In this document: positions 23,695-32,554 of the stretch, in pieces
Layout: each line of letters begins with the position of its first letter
Position numbering within the stretch: the stretch's first letter is position 1
Origin: Rhodospirillales bacterium
GTDB taxonomy: Bacteria > Pseudomonadota > Alphaproteobacteria > Reyranellales > Reyranellaceae
Reading direction: 5' to 3'
DNA: 32,982 nt
Assembly: GCA_947466085.1 (NCBI GenBank)
Contig: CANIEC010000043.1
Coordinates: 1-32,982 of the forward strand
Notes under the pieces: generated by a model
Database searches by the model: none
The model's input: the letters and a program-made list of their open reading frames with translations, nothing else
Told to the model about the DNA's origin: nothing
Program-made: the position numbers and the translations under genes

Positions 23695-24612
23695 ATGCAT
23701 GTTCGCCGGTCCCCCTCCGGCGACGGTCCAACGATCTACCGGCCCAACGAGTCGGTAGCTGTGCGGCTCGATCCTCCGCCTCGGCCCGTCGCGCATGAAC
23801 CCGATTCAATTCCCCCGCCGCCCCGGGACTCGCTGCTCATGCGGGTCAACAGACGCCGCGGCCAGATCCTCACGGTGATGGTCTCGGTCGCCGCCATCGC
23901 AAGCTTCGGTTCGGTCGTGTGGTGGGCTCACAACCAGGACGTAAAGGCGGGCGGCAAGGGACTGGAGCCGCTGGTCGTGCAGGCGCCGACCTCACCGGCC
24001 CGCATCAAGCCCGAGAATGCCGGCGGCCTGGTGGTGCCCAACCAGGACAAGGAAGTCTTCAACCGCATCGCGCCCGGTGCCGTGCCCGCCCAGCCCGAGA
24101 AGCTGTTGCCGGTCGCGGTGACGCCGAAGCTGCCGGCCAACGGCCTGCCGCTGCCGGCCTCGCCGCCGAGGGCGGCGGAAGCGGTCAAGGCGCCGACGCC
24201 GCCGCAGCCCGCGTCGACCACCGGCGGTCCGGCGCCGGGCGTGAACGAGCCGAAGGTGCCTGCCAATCCGCCCAACATGCAGCCGGCGACCAACACCCCG
24301 ACCACGACGGAGAGCGGGCCCAGCATCGCCAGCCTGATCGAGAACATGTCCGGTCCGACCGGCGGCTGGCGCATCCAGGTCGCCTCGGTGAAGAACGAGG
24401 ACGTCGCCAAGTCCACATGGGCTCGGCTCCAGAGCGCGCACGGCGAGCAGCTGGCCAACCTGCGCATGCAGGCGGTCCGCGTCGATCTCGGCGATCGCGG
24501 CGTCTGGTACCGCGTGCAGGCCGGCCCGCTCGACGAGAAGCAGGCCCATTCGGTCTGCGCTTCGCTGAAGGCCCGCAAGGCCGACTGCGTCTCGGTCCCG
24601 CCCGCTCGCTAG
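23695..24612 (+). CDS. SPOR-domain cell-envelope protein
   Basis: A 305-residue bitopic inner-membrane protein. A proline-rich cytoplasmic N-terminus (1-52) with RRRGQ leads to one transmembrane helix (about 57-77), then a long Pro/Ala-rich periplasmic linker, then a SPOR domain at about 222-300 (GGWRIQVASVKNEDVAKSTW...VWYRVQAGPLDEKQAHSVCASL). SPOR domains bind denuded glycan at the division septum, so a role in cell division or wall remodelling is likely. It starts 3 bases after the argS stop. The same gene position between argS and nagZ is common in this class. Confidence 0.92.
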   Translation: MHVRRSPSGDGPTIYRPNESVAVRLDPPPRPVAHEPDSIPPPPRDSLLMRVNRRRGQILTVMVSVAAIASFGSVVWWAHNQDVKAGGKGLEPLVVQAPTSPARIKPENAGGLVVPNQDKEVFNRIAPGAVPAQPEKLLPVAVTPKLPANGLPLPASPPRAAEAVKAPTPPQPASTTGGPAPGVNEPKVPANPPNMQPATNTPTTTESGPSIASLIENMSGPTGGWRIQVASVKNEDVAKSTWARLQSAHGEQLANLRMQAVRVDLGDRGVWYRVQAGPLDEKQAHSVCASLKARKADCVSVPPAR

Positions 24613-24641
24613 GGTTCGATGAGATCATCGCGCGAAAAAAC

Positions 24642-24767
24642 CCGTCGTCTCGACCGGAGCCGAGCGCAGCGAGGCGAAGTGGAGAGACCTTCTCCCTGCG
24701 ATAAGCTGGCTTTTGGGGGAGAGAAGGTCTCTCCACTCCGCGCTGCGCGCTCCGGTCGAGACGACGG
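24642..24767. repeat. type B dispersed repeat, copy 3
   Basis: A 126-base copy. Outer arms CCGTCGTCTCGACCGGAGC and the complement pair fully; the inner stem is the longest of the three, GTGGAGAGACCTTCTC with GAGAAGGTCTCTCCAC (16 pairs); the loop has GCTGGCTTTT. The left hairpin is degraded, reading GAGCGCAGCGAGG, which resembles the type A arm. It sits between the SPOR gene and nagZ, 29 bases after the former. Confidence 0.9.
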
Positions 24768-24806
24768 ACCCTTTCTAGGGCCGAGCTATCGCCCACTAGG
24801 CTCGAA

Positions 24807-25838
24807 ATGAGCCGGCCGCGCGCCCTGATCCTGGGCTGCGCCGGGACCGAGCTGTCGGTCGAGGAGCGCGCCTTCTTCCGCGATGCTGATCCGCTGGGCT
24901 TCATCCTGTTCGCCCGCAATGTCGACACGGTCGACGGCACCCGCCGCCTGGTCGACGATCTGCGCTCCTGCGTGGCGCGCGGCGAGGCGCCGGTGCTGAT
25001 CGACCAGGAAGGCGGCCGGGTCGCCCGGCTGCGTCCGCCGCAGTGGCGCAAGGCCCCGCCGGCCCGGCTGCTGGGCGACCTCTACGCCCGCGACCCTGAC
25101 GCCGGGCTCGAAGCGGCGAAGCTCAATTCCCGGCTGCTCGCGGCGGACGTGGCGTCGATCGGCTGCGACGTCGACTGCCTGCCCGTGCTCGACATCGCCT
25201 TTCCCGAAACCCACGCCGTGATCGGCGATCGCGCCTATGCCGACCGGCCCGAGCCCGTGGCGGCGCTGGGCCGAGCGGCGGCCGAGGGCTTGCTGGCCGA
25301 GGGCGTGATGCCGGTGATCAAGCACATTCCCGGACATGGCCGCGCCACGGTCGACAGCCACGAGGCGCTGCCCACGGTCACGGCATCGCGCGCCGAGCTG
25401 GAGCGAACCGACTTCGTGCCCTTCAAGCTGCTGTCGGACCTGCCCTGGGCGATGACCGGCCACCTCCTGTTCGACGCCATCGATCCGAAGGACTGCATCA
25501 CGGTGTCTGCAGGCGCCGTGCAGGACGTGATCCGCTCCCATATAGGCTTCGACGGGCTCCTGCTGTCGGACGATCTCTCGATGCAGGCGCTGGGCGGGTC
25601 GCTGGGCAACCGGGCGGCACGGGCGCTGGCGGCTGGCTGCGACATCGCCCTCCACTGCAACGGCCGGATGACCGAAATGGCGGAGATCGTGGGCCGCACC
25701 GGTCCGATGACCGAACGGGCCCATCGACGATTTCAGGACGGGCGCAGTTTTCTCGCCCGTCATCGCGATCCCGCCGGTGCCCGGGGGCTCGCCGAAGCCG
25801 CCCGCCGGGTGGCCGAACTCCTGCCGGAATGGGGATAA
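24807..25838 (+). CDS. nagZ: beta-N-acetylhexosaminidase, GH3
   Basis: A 343-residue cytoplasmic glycoside hydrolase that removes GlcNAc from anhydromuropeptides during peptidoglycan recycling. NagZ motifs are intact: LIDQEGGRVARLR (about 63-75), KHIPGHG at 172-178 followed by the mobile-loop DSHEALP with the catalytic His, and SDDLSM at 254-259 holding the nucleophile Asp. Length matches the family. The ATG at 24807 has no strong ribosome-binding site. It follows the SPOR gene, separated by a type B repeat, and precedes scpA. Confidence 0.95.
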   Translation: MSRPRALILGCAGTELSVEERAFFRDADPLGFILFARNVDTVDGTRRLVDDLRSCVARGEAPVLIDQEGGRVARLRPPQWRKAPPARLLGDLYARDPDAGLEAAKLNSRLLAADVASIGCDVDCLPVLDIAFPETHAVIGDRAYADRPEPVAALGRAAAEGLLAEGVMPVIKHIPGHGRATVDSHEALPTVTASRAELERTDFVPFKLLSDLPWAMTGHLLFDAIDPKDCITVSAGAVQDVIRSHIGFDGLLLSDDLSMQALGGSLGNRAARALAAGCDIALHCNGRMTEMAEIVGRTGPMTERAHRRFQDGRSFLARHRDPAGARGLAEAARRVAELLPEWG

Positions 25839-25892
25839 GGCAGGGCCAAATCATGTGGCGGTAGGCGCTTCCGCTCACTAAACCGGGACTGC

Positions 25893-26783
25893 ATGACCGA
25901 ACCCGCCAGCCCGCCCCCTGAGGACGCAGCCGTCGCCGACGGCACCGTTGCGCCTGGCGAAGCGACTGCGGTGCCGGGCGGCGTGGGTACGGCCATCGCC
26001 ACCGCGGACAATTTTGCGGCCGGGGGGCCCGACGTCATCGCGCCGGGCGAGGGCGAGCTGATCGTCAATCTGGAAGGATTCGAGGGTCCGCTCGACCTGC
26101 TGCTCAGTCTGGCGCGCGATCAGAAGGTCGATCTGCGCAAGATCTCGATGGTGGCGCTGGTCGACCAGTATCTGGTGCACATTCATCAGGCCCGCCGTAT
26201 GCGGCTGGAGCTGGCTGCGGACTATCTCGTGATGGCGGCCTGGCTGGCCTACCTGAAGTCGCGGCTGCTGCTGCCGGAGCCGCCGGCTGGCGAGGAACCG
26301 TCGGGCCAGGAGATGGCGGACGCGCTGCAGTGGCAGTTGCGCCGCCTCGAGGCGATGCAGGAGGCGGGAGCGCGCCTGATGGCGCGGCCGCAGCTCGGTC
26401 GGGACATCTTCGCGCGCGGTCAGCCCGAAGGCATCGTCGTCGTGCGCCGCGCCGTCTGGGACGTGAAGCTCTACGACCTGCTCAGCGCCTACGGCTCGCA
26501 GGTCCGGCCGAAGGACGCCGATACCTACCAGATCGAGCCCATGCAGTTCTTCTCGGTCGAGGAGGCGGCGGAGCGTCTTGGCCGCATGCTGGGCATCGCC
26601 ATCGACTGGCAGTCGCTCGAGGCCTTCCTGCCCGCCGGCCTCACCGATCCGGCACGCCGCCGCTCGGCGATCGCCGCGACCTTCGTCGCGGGCCTCCAGC
26701 TTGCCAAGGACGGCCAGATCGAGCTGCGCCAGAGCGAGCGTTTCGGCCCCATCCATTTGCGTAAACGTACCGAGCAGCAGTAA
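25893..26783 (+). CDS. scpA: segregation and condensation protein A
   Basis: A 296-residue kleisin that bridges SMC heads in the bacterial condensin. The conserved core begins at about residue 50 (GELIVNLEGFEGPLDLLLSLARDQKVDLRKISM), continues through the helical DYLVMAAWLAYLKSRLLLPE and ends in a winged-helix region (ATFVAGLQLAKDGQIELRQSERFGPIHL). The first 50 residues are an Ala/Pro/Gly-rich extension likely to be disordered; typical ScpA is 240-270 residues. scpB starts 11 bases downstream. Confidence 0.95.
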   Translation: MTEPASPPPEDAAVADGTVAPGEATAVPGGVGTAIATADNFAAGGPDVIAPGEGELIVNLEGFEGPLDLLLSLARDQKVDLRKISMVALVDQYLVHIHQARRMRLELAADYLVMAAWLAYLKSRLLLPEPPAGEEPSGQEMADALQWQLRRLEAMQEAGARLMARPQLGRDIFARGQPEGIVVVRRAVWDVKLYDLLSAYGSQVRPKDADTYQIEPMQFFSVEEAAERLGRMLGIAIDWQSLEAFLPAGLTDPARRRSAIAATFVAGLQLAKDGQIELRQSERFGPIHLRKRTEQQ

Positions 26784-26794
26784 CGGTTCCCGCC

Positions 26795-27871
26795 ATGTCA
26801 GACATCGAAACCGCCACCCCCGAAGTCGAAGAACCCGACGCGCTCGCGCTCGTCCGCGACCAGGCCGCTGCCAAGGAGAAGGCCGAGAAGGAGGAGGACG
26901 GAGAAAAAGACGACGACGATGACGATGACGAGGAATCGGAGGACGACGACGCGTCCGGCGACGATGATGATTCCGACGACGACGATTCCGACGATGATGA
27001 GGAAGAGAACGAGAACGAAGACAAGGACGACGAGGCCGAGGACGACGACGACGACGACGACGACGAAAAGCCCGCGAAGGCTGTCGCCGTAGAAGACCCG
27101 TCAGAGCCGGTCGAAACGTCTGCCGACGCCGTCATCGAGACTGTCGCCGCCGAGGCCGTTGCGGTCGCGGCCATTGCCGCGTCGGCCGCTGTCGCGCAGG
27201 CGAGCGGCGAAAACGTCACCGACGTCGTCTCGCCCGATCATGCCCAGCACCTGCGCCTGCTCGAGGCGCTGATCTTCGCCGGCGTCCAGGCGCTGGACGA
27301 AAAGGAGCTGGTCGACCGCCTGCCGAACGATGCCGACGTGAAGCGCCTGCTGGCCGATCTCGCGGAACTCTACGCCGGTCGGGGGGTCAATCTCGTGCAG
27401 GTGGCGGGCGGCTACGCCTTCCGCACGGCCTCCGACCTGTCCGAGAAGCTCAAGATCGAGAAGCCGGTGACGCGCAAACTGTCGCGGGCCTCGGTCGAGA
27501 CGCTGGCCATCATCGCCTATCACCAGCCGGTGACGCGCGCCGAGATCGAACAGGTCCGCGGCGTGGGCTTGAGCAAGGGCACGCTCGACCTGCTGTTCGA
27601 GCAGAACTGGATCAAGCCGATGGGCCGCCGCCGGGCGCCCGGCAAGCCCGTGACCTGGGGCACGACGGACTTTTTCCTCGAACATTTTGGACTGCCGAGC
27701 CTGGACGATCTGCCTGGCCAGGAGGAGTTGAAGGCTGCCGGGCTCTTGGATGCCCGCTCCCAGCCCCCCATATTCCGGCCTGATGAGCCCGATCTGCCGC
27801 TCGAGCCGACGGAGGACGAGGCTGACGAGCCTCTCGCCGTTGAGGAAAGCCCTGCGGAACTCGGGCGCTGA
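26795..27871 (+). CDS. scpB: segregation and condensation protein B with long acidic N-terminal tail
   Basis: A 358-residue protein, well above the usual 190-240. The winged-helix ScpB core spans about 149-310 (HAQHLRLLEALIFAGVQALDE..., then SRASVETLAIIAYHQPVTRAEIEQVRGVG and FFLEHFGLPSLDDLPG). It is preceded by a polyacidic stretch at 31-95, in which 48 of 65 residues are Asp or Glu by my count, and an Ala/Val-rich linker (96-140). The tail after the core is also acidic. The core binds ScpA in the SMC complex; the acidic tail is likely disordered and its role is unknown. The reading frame is continuous with scpA spacing of 11 bases, so the start at 26795 is credible. Confidence 0.93.
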   Translation: MSDIETATPEVEEPDALALVRDQAAAKEKAEKEEDGEKDDDDDDDEESEDDDASGDDDDSDDDDSDDDEEENENEDKDDEAEDDDDDDDDEKPAKAVAVEDPSEPVETSADAVIETVAAEAVAVAAIAASAAVAQASGENVTDVVSPDHAQHLRLLEALIFAGVQALDEKELVDRLPNDADVKRLLADLAELYAGRGVNLVQVAGGYAFRTASDLSEKLKIEKPVTRKLSRASVETLAIIAYHQPVTRAEIEQVRGVGLSKGTLDLLFEQNWIKPMGRRRAPGKPVTWGTTDFFLEHFGLPSLDDLPGQEELKAAGLLDARSQPPIFRPDEPDLPLEPTEDEADEPLAVEESPAELGR

Positions 27872-27898
27872 CGCCCCGGAACCGCCTTATTCGACAGG

Positions 27899-27928
27899 TT
27901 GCCGGGGCTTCGTGCCGGGTGCCATAAT
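27899..27928 (+). promoter_or_regulatory. candidate promoter for tatABC
   Basis: TTGCCG (27899-27904) and CATAAT (27923-27928) are separated by 18 bases in the 110-base gap between scpB and tatA, 54 bases before the tatA ATG. A perfect palindrome CGATTGCAATCG follows at 27951-27962 and could be a regulator site. Both are sequence matches only. Confidence 0.4.
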
Positions 27929-27981
27929 CAGCGCACGTAATTCGACACGCCGATTGCAATCGATCTTGGGAGCATTGTGAA

Positions 27982-28254
27982 ATGGGAAGCTTCAGCATTT
28001 GGCACTGGCTGATCGTGCTGGCCGTCGTGCTGCTGCTGTTCGGCGGTCGCGGCAAGGTCTCGCAGCTCATGGGCGACTTCGGCAAGGGCCTCTCGGCCTT
28101 CAAGAAGGGCCTCGGGGCCAAGGAGGAAGAGACACCGCCGCCGGCTCAGCCGGGTACGCAGCCGGGCGACAGCGCCAAGCCGATCTCGGCTCAGGCGACG
28201 ACCACCCCGCCGGGCGGCACGGTCCATCACCAGGACAGCGCCGCCAAGATCTGA
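27982..28254 (+). CDS. tatA: twin-arginine translocase subunit TatA
   Basis: A 90-residue Tat pore component. The N-terminal helix [18 protein letters not shown] (5-22) is followed by the short hinge and amphipathic helix [20 protein letters not shown], then a Pro/Gln/Thr-rich disordered tail. The [14 protein letters not shown] form is the alphaproteobacterial variant of the FGTKKL hinge. It is first of tatA-tatB-tatC; tatB starts 30 bases downstream. Confidence 0.95.
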   Translation: MGSFSIWHWLIVLAVVLLLFGGRGKVSQLMGDFGKGLSAFKKGLGAKEEETPPPAQPGTQPGDSAKPISAQATTTPPGGTVHHQDSAAKI

Positions 28255-28284
28255 CACGCGGGCGACGTGAGGGCCTGACCGGCC

Positions 28285-28806
28285 ATGTTCGGTATCGATA
28301 GTCCTGAGCTACTTGTCATTGCGGTCGTGGCGCTCGTCGTCATCGGCCCCAAGGAACTGCCGGGCATGCTGCGGAGCTGGGGCAAGTGGATGGCCCAGAT
28401 GCGCGGCATGGCCTCGGAATTCCGCGGCCATGTCGACGAGATGGTACGCCAGGCCGACCTCGACGACGTGAAGAAGCAGCTGACGGCCACGCCCGGCCTC
28501 GACCTGCAGGCGCTCGACCCCACCCGGGAGATCAAGAGCGCGATCCAGGAAGGCATGGCCGAGGGCGAGAAGGCGATGGCCGACGCCAAGACTACCTTCG
28601 ACAATCCGCTCGCCGAGCCTGAATCGGCACCGCAGATCGCGGCCGAGCCCCAGCCAGCGCTCGAAAGCGCCTCGGCGATGCCCCTCGCGGCCCCCGAAGC
28701 AACACCGGACACGATGCCGGTGGTTGCCGAAACGGCCGTCCCCGAAGCGCCGGCGCCGGCTGTTTCAGCCGAAGAAAAGCCGGCCAAGGCCGTCGCGGCC
28801 GTCTGA
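28285..28806 (+). CDS. tatB: twin-arginine translocase subunit TatB
   Basis: A 173-residue Tat receptor subunit. Its helix MFGIDSPELLVIAVVALVVIG carries the TatB-type Glu at position 8, followed by PKELPGMLRSWGKWMAQMRGMASEFRG, the amphipathic helix that contacts TatC and the signal peptide. The long C-terminal half is Ala/Pro/Glu-rich and probably disordered. It lies between tatA and tatC. Confidence 0.95.
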   Translation: MFGIDSPELLVIAVVALVVIGPKELPGMLRSWGKWMAQMRGMASEFRGHVDEMVRQADLDDVKKQLTATPGLDLQALDPTREIKSAIQEGMAEGEKAMADAKTTFDNPLAEPESAPQIAAEPQPALESASAMPLAAPEATPDTMPVVAETAVPEAPAPAVSAEEKPAKAVAAV

Positions 28807-28876
28807 GCGCCAACTTGCGCTTTGAATTGCGCCCCAAAGGGCGGCATAACGCGGCTCCCATGCTGCGAAGTAATCC

Positions 28877-29692
28877 GTGACCCAGGCATACGACGGACCC
28901 GAAGACGACAAGCCGATGCCGCTGCTCGATCACCTGGTCGAGCTGCGCAAGCGCCTGATCTATGCGCTCGTGTGCTTCTTCCTGGTCTTCTTCATCACGT
29001 TCTACTTTGCCAAACCGATCTTCTCGTTCCTGATCCAGCCGGCGCTGGCCGACGGCTACAAGGTCGTCGTCCTCGACATCTTCGAGTTCTTCTTCGTCAC
29101 GGTGAAGCTATCGGCTTTCGTGGCACTGATCGTGGGATTCCCGCTGATCGCGGTGCAGATCTGGCTGTTCGTCGCGCCGGGACTCTATCGCCACGAGAAG
29201 CGCGCCTTCGTGCCGTTCCTCGTCGCCACGCCGTTCATGTTCTATGCCGGCTGCGCGCTGATGTACTACGTCGTGCTGCCGTACGTGATCAACTTCATGC
29301 TGACGCAGTACGCGCCGCCCGACATCGAGAAGACGCTCCGATCATCGGACTATCTCGAACGCATCCTGCAGCTCGTCTTCGCCTTCGGTTTCGCCTTCGA
29401 GGTCCCGGTCCTGCTGACCCTGCTGATCCAGGTCGGCATAGCCACCTCCGAGGGGTTGAGGTCCAAGCGCCGCTACGCCGTTGTCGTGGCCTTCGTCATC
29501 GCCGCCGTGCTGGCGCCGCCCGACGTGGTGAGCCAGATCGCGCTGGCGATCCCGCTGATGGCCTTCTACGAGATCAGCATCCTGATCGGCGGCGTGATCG
29601 AGCGGAAGCGCGCGCGTGAGGACAAGGCCGCGGAGGAGGCCGAACAGAAGGCCGAGGAAGCCGCCAAGGCCGGCGAAGGGTCCGGCAGCTAG
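28877..29692 (+). CDS. tatC: twin-arginine translocase subunit TatC
   Basis: A 271-residue polytopic membrane protein with six predicted helices, the Tat signal-peptide receptor. [17 protein letters not shown] (about 15-31) is the N-terminal signature with the conserved Glu, and [16 protein letters not shown] (about 166-181) holds the second conserved Glu. The start is GTG at 28877; the family alignment supports it, although the site GAAG upstream is weak. The C-terminal tail is Lys/Glu/Ala-rich. serS begins 3 bases after the stop. Confidence 0.95.
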   Translation: MTQAYDGPEDDKPMPLLDHLVELRKRLIYALVCFFLVFFITFYFAKPIFSFLIQPALADGYKVVVLDIFEFFFVTVKLSAFVALIVGFPLIAVQIWLFVAPGLYRHEKRAFVPFLVATPFMFYAGCALMYYVVLPYVINFMLTQYAPPDIEKTLRSSDYLERILQLVFAFGFAFEVPVLLTLLIQVGIATSEGLRSKRRYAVVVAFVIAAVLAPPDVVSQIALAIPLMAFYEISILIGGVIERKRAREDKAAEEAEQKAEEAAKAGEGSGS

Positions 29693-29694
29693 CC

Positions 29695-30981
29695 ATGCAT
29701 GACATCCGTTTCGTCCGCGAAAGCCCCGAGGCGTTCGACGCCGGCCTGAAGAAGCGCGGCCTGGCACCGCTCTCGGTCGAGATCCTGGACATCGACAGGC
29801 GCCGCCGCGCCGCGATCTCGGAGAGCGAAGCCATCCAGGCGAAGCGCAAGGCGCTTAGCCAGCAGATCGGCATGGCCAAGCGCAAGGGTGAGGACGCCGA
29901 GGCGCTGATGGCCGAGGTCGCCTCGCTCGAACAGAGCCTGAAGGACGGCGAGCACGAGGCGAGCCGCCTCGACGAGGAGCTGCGGATCCGTCTCGAGGTG
30001 GTGCCCAACCTGCCGTTCGAGGACGTGCCCGAGGGCGCCGACGAGACCGGCAACGTCGAGATCCGCCGCGAAGGCAACCAGCGCAATTTCAGTTTCCCGC
30101 CGAAGGACCACGTGGCCTTGGGCGAGGCGACGGGCGAGATGGATTTCGCCGCCGCCGTGAAGATCTCCGGCTCGCGCTTCGTGTTCCTGAAGAGCCATCT
30201 GGCGCGCCTGGAGCGGGCGCTGGCCCAGTTCATGCTCGACCTGCACACGGTCGAGGGCGGCTACACCGAGGTCAGCCCGCCGCTGCTGGTGAAGGACACC
30301 GCCGTCTACGGCGTCGGCCAGCTGCCGAAGTTCGCCGAGGACATGTTCCGGACCGACAACGGTTTCTGGCTGATCCCGACCGCCGAGGTCTCGCTCACCA
30401 ACCTGGTGAACGACATGGTGCTGGAGGAGAAGGAGCTGCCGCTGCGCTTCACCGCCTTCACGCCCTGCTTTCGCTCCGAGGCAGGGTCGGCCGGCAAGGA
30501 CACGCGCGGCATGATCCGCCAGCACCAGTTCCCGAAGGTCGAACTGGTGAGCATCACCACCCCCGAGCAGTCGGCCGCCGAGCACGAGCGCATGACGGCC
30601 TGCGCCGAGGCGGTGTTGAAGCGCCTCGGCCTCGCCTATCGCACGGTCGTGCTGTGCGGCGGCGACATGGGCTTCGGGTCGCGCAAGACTTACGACATCG
30701 AGGTCTGGCTGCCCGGCCAGGACACCTATCGCGAGATTTCGAGCTGCTCGAACATGGGCGACTTCCAGGCCCGGCGCATGAACGCGCGCTATCGGCCGAA
30801 GGAAGGGAAGGGCACGCGCTTCCTGCATACGCTGAACGGATCGGCCCTCGCCGTGGGGCGTACCCTGGTCGCGGTGCTGGAGAACTACCAGAACGAGGAC
30901 GGCTCGGTGACCGTGCCGGAGGCTCTGCATCCCTACATGGGCGGCCTCGAGCTCATTCCCGCGCCTCCCGCGAAGAAATGA
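29695..30981 (+). CDS. serS: seryl-tRNA synthetase
   Basis: A 428-residue class II synthetase. The N-terminal [22 protein letters not shown] and the following long coiled-coil arm (about 28-100) bind tRNA-Ser. The catalytic core has the [10 protein letters not shown] block, motif 2 [21 protein letters not shown] (about 258-278) and motif 3 [20 protein letters not shown] near the C-terminus, followed by [10 protein letters not shown]. Length is normal. Its stop overlaps the surE start (ATGA). Confidence 0.97.
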   Translation: MHDIRFVRESPEAFDAGLKKRGLAPLSVEILDIDRRRRAAISESEAIQAKRKALSQQIGMAKRKGEDAEALMAEVASLEQSLKDGEHEASRLDEELRIRLEVVPNLPFEDVPEGADETGNVEIRREGNQRNFSFPPKDHVALGEATGEMDFAAAVKISGSRFVFLKSHLARLERALAQFMLDLHTVEGGYTEVSPPLLVKDTAVYGVGQLPKFAEDMFRTDNGFWLIPTAEVSLTNLVNDMVLEEKELPLRFTAFTPCFRSEAGSAGKDTRGMIRQHQFPKVELVSITTPEQSAAEHERMTACAEAVLKRLGLAYRTVVLCGGDMGFGSRKTYDIEVWLPGQDTYREISSCSNMGDFQARRMNARYRPKEGKGTRFLHTLNGSALAVGRTLVAVLENYQNEDGSVTVPEALHPYMGGLELIPAPPAKK

Positions 30982-31775
30982 AGGTTCCCAACCTCGCCAA
31001 GGCGCGCATCCTCGTCACCAACGACGATGGCATCCATGCGCCGGGTCTCGAGGCGCTGGTCGAGATCGCGACGCAGCTTTCGAGCGACGTCTGGATCGTG
31101 GCGCCCGAGGTCAACCAGAGCGGCGCCGGCCATTCGCTGTCGCTGTCGCGGCCGATCCGCGCGCGCGAGGTGAGCGAGGGCAAGGTCGCGGTCGACGGCA
31201 CGCCGACCGACTGCGTGCTGTTTGCCGTCAAGCACCTGCTGAAGGACCGCAAGCCCGACCTCGTCCTGTCGGGGGTCAACCGCGGCACCAACATCGCCGA
31301 CGACGTGACCTATTCCGGCACCATCGCGGGCGCCATGGAAGGCTGCCTGCTGGGCATCCCGTCGATCGCCTTCAGCCAGGCCTATATGCACGACCATCCG
31401 GTGAAGTGGGGGACCGCGACGGCCCACGGTGCCGCCGTGGCGCGCCGGGTGCTGGCGCTCGACTGGCCGCGCAACGTGCTGGTCAACATCAACTTCCCCG
31501 ACGTCGTCGCGGCCTCGGTCCGGGGCGTGCGGGTCACCCATACCGGTACGCGCGGCTTCGGCGGCCACATCGTCGAGCGCAAGGATCCGCGCGGCGGCAC
31601 CTACTACTGGATCGGCTACGCCCCGAAGGAGAGCGAGATCGACGAGGCGAGCGACATCGCCGCCGTCCGCTCGGGCCACATCTCGGTGACCCCGCTGCAC
31701 CTCGACCTGACCCACGAGAGCATGCGCCGCAAGCTCGTCGCGGATTTCGAGGCGCAGCCCATCGACCTCGACTAG
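30978..31775 (+). CDS. surE: 5'/3'-nucleotidase SurE
   Basis: A 265-residue survival protein E, a metal-dependent nucleotidase acting on nucleoside monophosphates. [15 protein letters not shown] with the metal ligands Asp16/Asp17, [12 protein letters not shown] (about 46-57), and [18 protein letters not shown] (about 97-114) are the family motifs. The start is the ATG at 30978 that overlaps the serS stop by four bases, so expression is coupled; a longer in-frame extension back into serS is spurious. pcm follows after 10 bases. Confidence 0.96.
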   Translation: MKVPNLAKARILVTNDDGIHAPGLEALVEIATQLSSDVWIVAPEVNQSGAGHSLSLSRPIRAREVSEGKVAVDGTPTDCVLFAVKHLLKDRKPDLVLSGVNRGTNIADDVTYSGTIAGAMEGCLLGIPSIAFSQAYMHDHPVKWGTATAHGAAVARRVLALDWPRNVLVNINFPDVVAASVRGVRVTHTGTRGFGGHIVERKDPRGGTYYWIGYAPKESEIDEASDIAAVRSGHISVTPLHLDLTHESMRRKLVADFEAQPIDLD

Positions 31776-31785
31776 AGGCGGCCCC

Positions 31786-32433
31786 GTGAACGTTCCCGCC
31801 ATGCAGCGCCTGATCGCCGAGCTGCGCAATTCGGGCATCGCGGACGAGAGCGTGCTGGCGGCCATCGCCTCGGTCGACCGCGAGCGCTTCGTGACGCAGA
31901 CCTTCGCCGAGCGGGCCTGGGAGAATACGGCGCTGCCCATCGCCTTCGGCCAGACGATCAGCCAGCCGCTGGTGGTCGCCGCCATGACCGAGGCGCTGCG
32001 GGTGGGGCCGCGCATGAAGGTGCTGGAGATCGGCACCGGCTCCGGTTACCAGGCCGCCGTGCTGGCAAGGCTGGCCCGCCGCGTCTACTCGGTGGAACGC
32101 TTCAAGCCGCTCTCCAAGGCCGCCGAGCGCCTGCTGCTCGACCTCGGCATCTACAACGTCGTGGTCGACATCAACGACGGCAGCAAGGGCTGGCCCGGCC
32201 AGGCGCCGTTCGACCGCATCATCGTCACCGCCGCCGCCGAGGAGCGCCCGCAGGCGCTGATCGACCAGCTCGCCGTCGGTGGCATCCTGATCGTGCCGGT
32301 GGGCCGCGACCCCACCTCCCAGGTCGTCGAGCGCATCGTGAAGACCGAGAGCGGCCTCCAGCGCGACACGCTGATGCCGGTCCGGTTCGTGCCGCTGGTC
32401 GCGGGCCCGCTGCCGGTGCTTGGGCAGGGCTGA
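31786..32433 (+). CDS. pcm: protein-L-isoaspartate O-methyltransferase
   Basis: A 215-residue repair methyltransferase that methylates isoaspartyl residues in damaged proteins using S-adenosylmethionine. RERFV..TFAERAWENTALPIAFGQTISQP and the SAM motif LEIGTGSGYQAAVLARL (about 80-96) are diagnostic. Start is GTG at 31786, ten bases after surE; a GAGG stretch lies upstream. The surE-pcm-nlpD order is also found in enterobacteria. The stop codon at 32431 lies inside a perfect 9-bp hairpin. Confidence 0.95.
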   Translation: MNVPAMQRLIAELRNSGIADESVLAAIASVDRERFVTQTFAERAWENTALPIAFGQTISQPLVVAAMTEALRVGPRMKVLEIGTGSGYQAAVLARLARRVYSVERFKPLSKAAERLLLDLGIYNVVVDINDGSKGWPGQAPFDRIIVTAAAEERPQALIDQLAVGGILIVPVGRDPTSQVVERIVKTESGLQRDTLMPVRFVPLVAGPLPVLGQG

Positions 32434-32447
32434 GCGAAGCTCAGCCC
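32427..32447 (+). terminator. hairpin spanning the pcm stop codon
   Basis: GGGCTGAGC (32427-32435) and GCTCAGCCC (32439-32447) pair perfectly around a GAA loop. The TGA stop of pcm (32431-32433) is within the stem. No T-run follows, so it may be a Rho-associated or mRNA-protecting structure rather than an intrinsic terminator. Confidence 0.45.
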
Positions 32448-32458
32448 CAGGAGCGACA

Positions 32459-32481
32459 GGACATTGCCCAGGGCAATGTCC
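32459..32481 (+). terminator. second perfect hairpin after pcm
   Basis: GGACATTGCCC and GGGCAATGTCC are exact complements separated by a single A, so the actual loop opens to a few bases. It lies 25 bases after the pcm stop and 73 bases before the lipoprotein gene. There is no T-tract. It could be a regulator-binding inverted repeat instead. Confidence 0.4.
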
Positions 32482-32554
32482 GAGAGCGCCGAAGAACGAA
32501 CGACCCTCGGAAGCTCCTATTCCCGCCAGAATCTCAATGCAGTAGTATGGAAGC

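Noticed and set aside
13427..24767. Type A and B repeats as insertion sequences
   Set aside because: They are only 71-128 bases, carry no reading frame of note and show no target-site duplications I could see; REP-like elements fit better.
26641..27219. Minus-strand frame encoding a serine-rich protein
   Set aside because: It is the antisense of the GAC/GAT/GAG repeats of scpB; the poly-Ser is an artefact of the acidic codons.
30654..30977. N-terminal extension of SurE back into serS
   Set aside because: The extra 108 residues lie within serS in another frame; the family start [18 protein letters not shown] at 30978 is clear.
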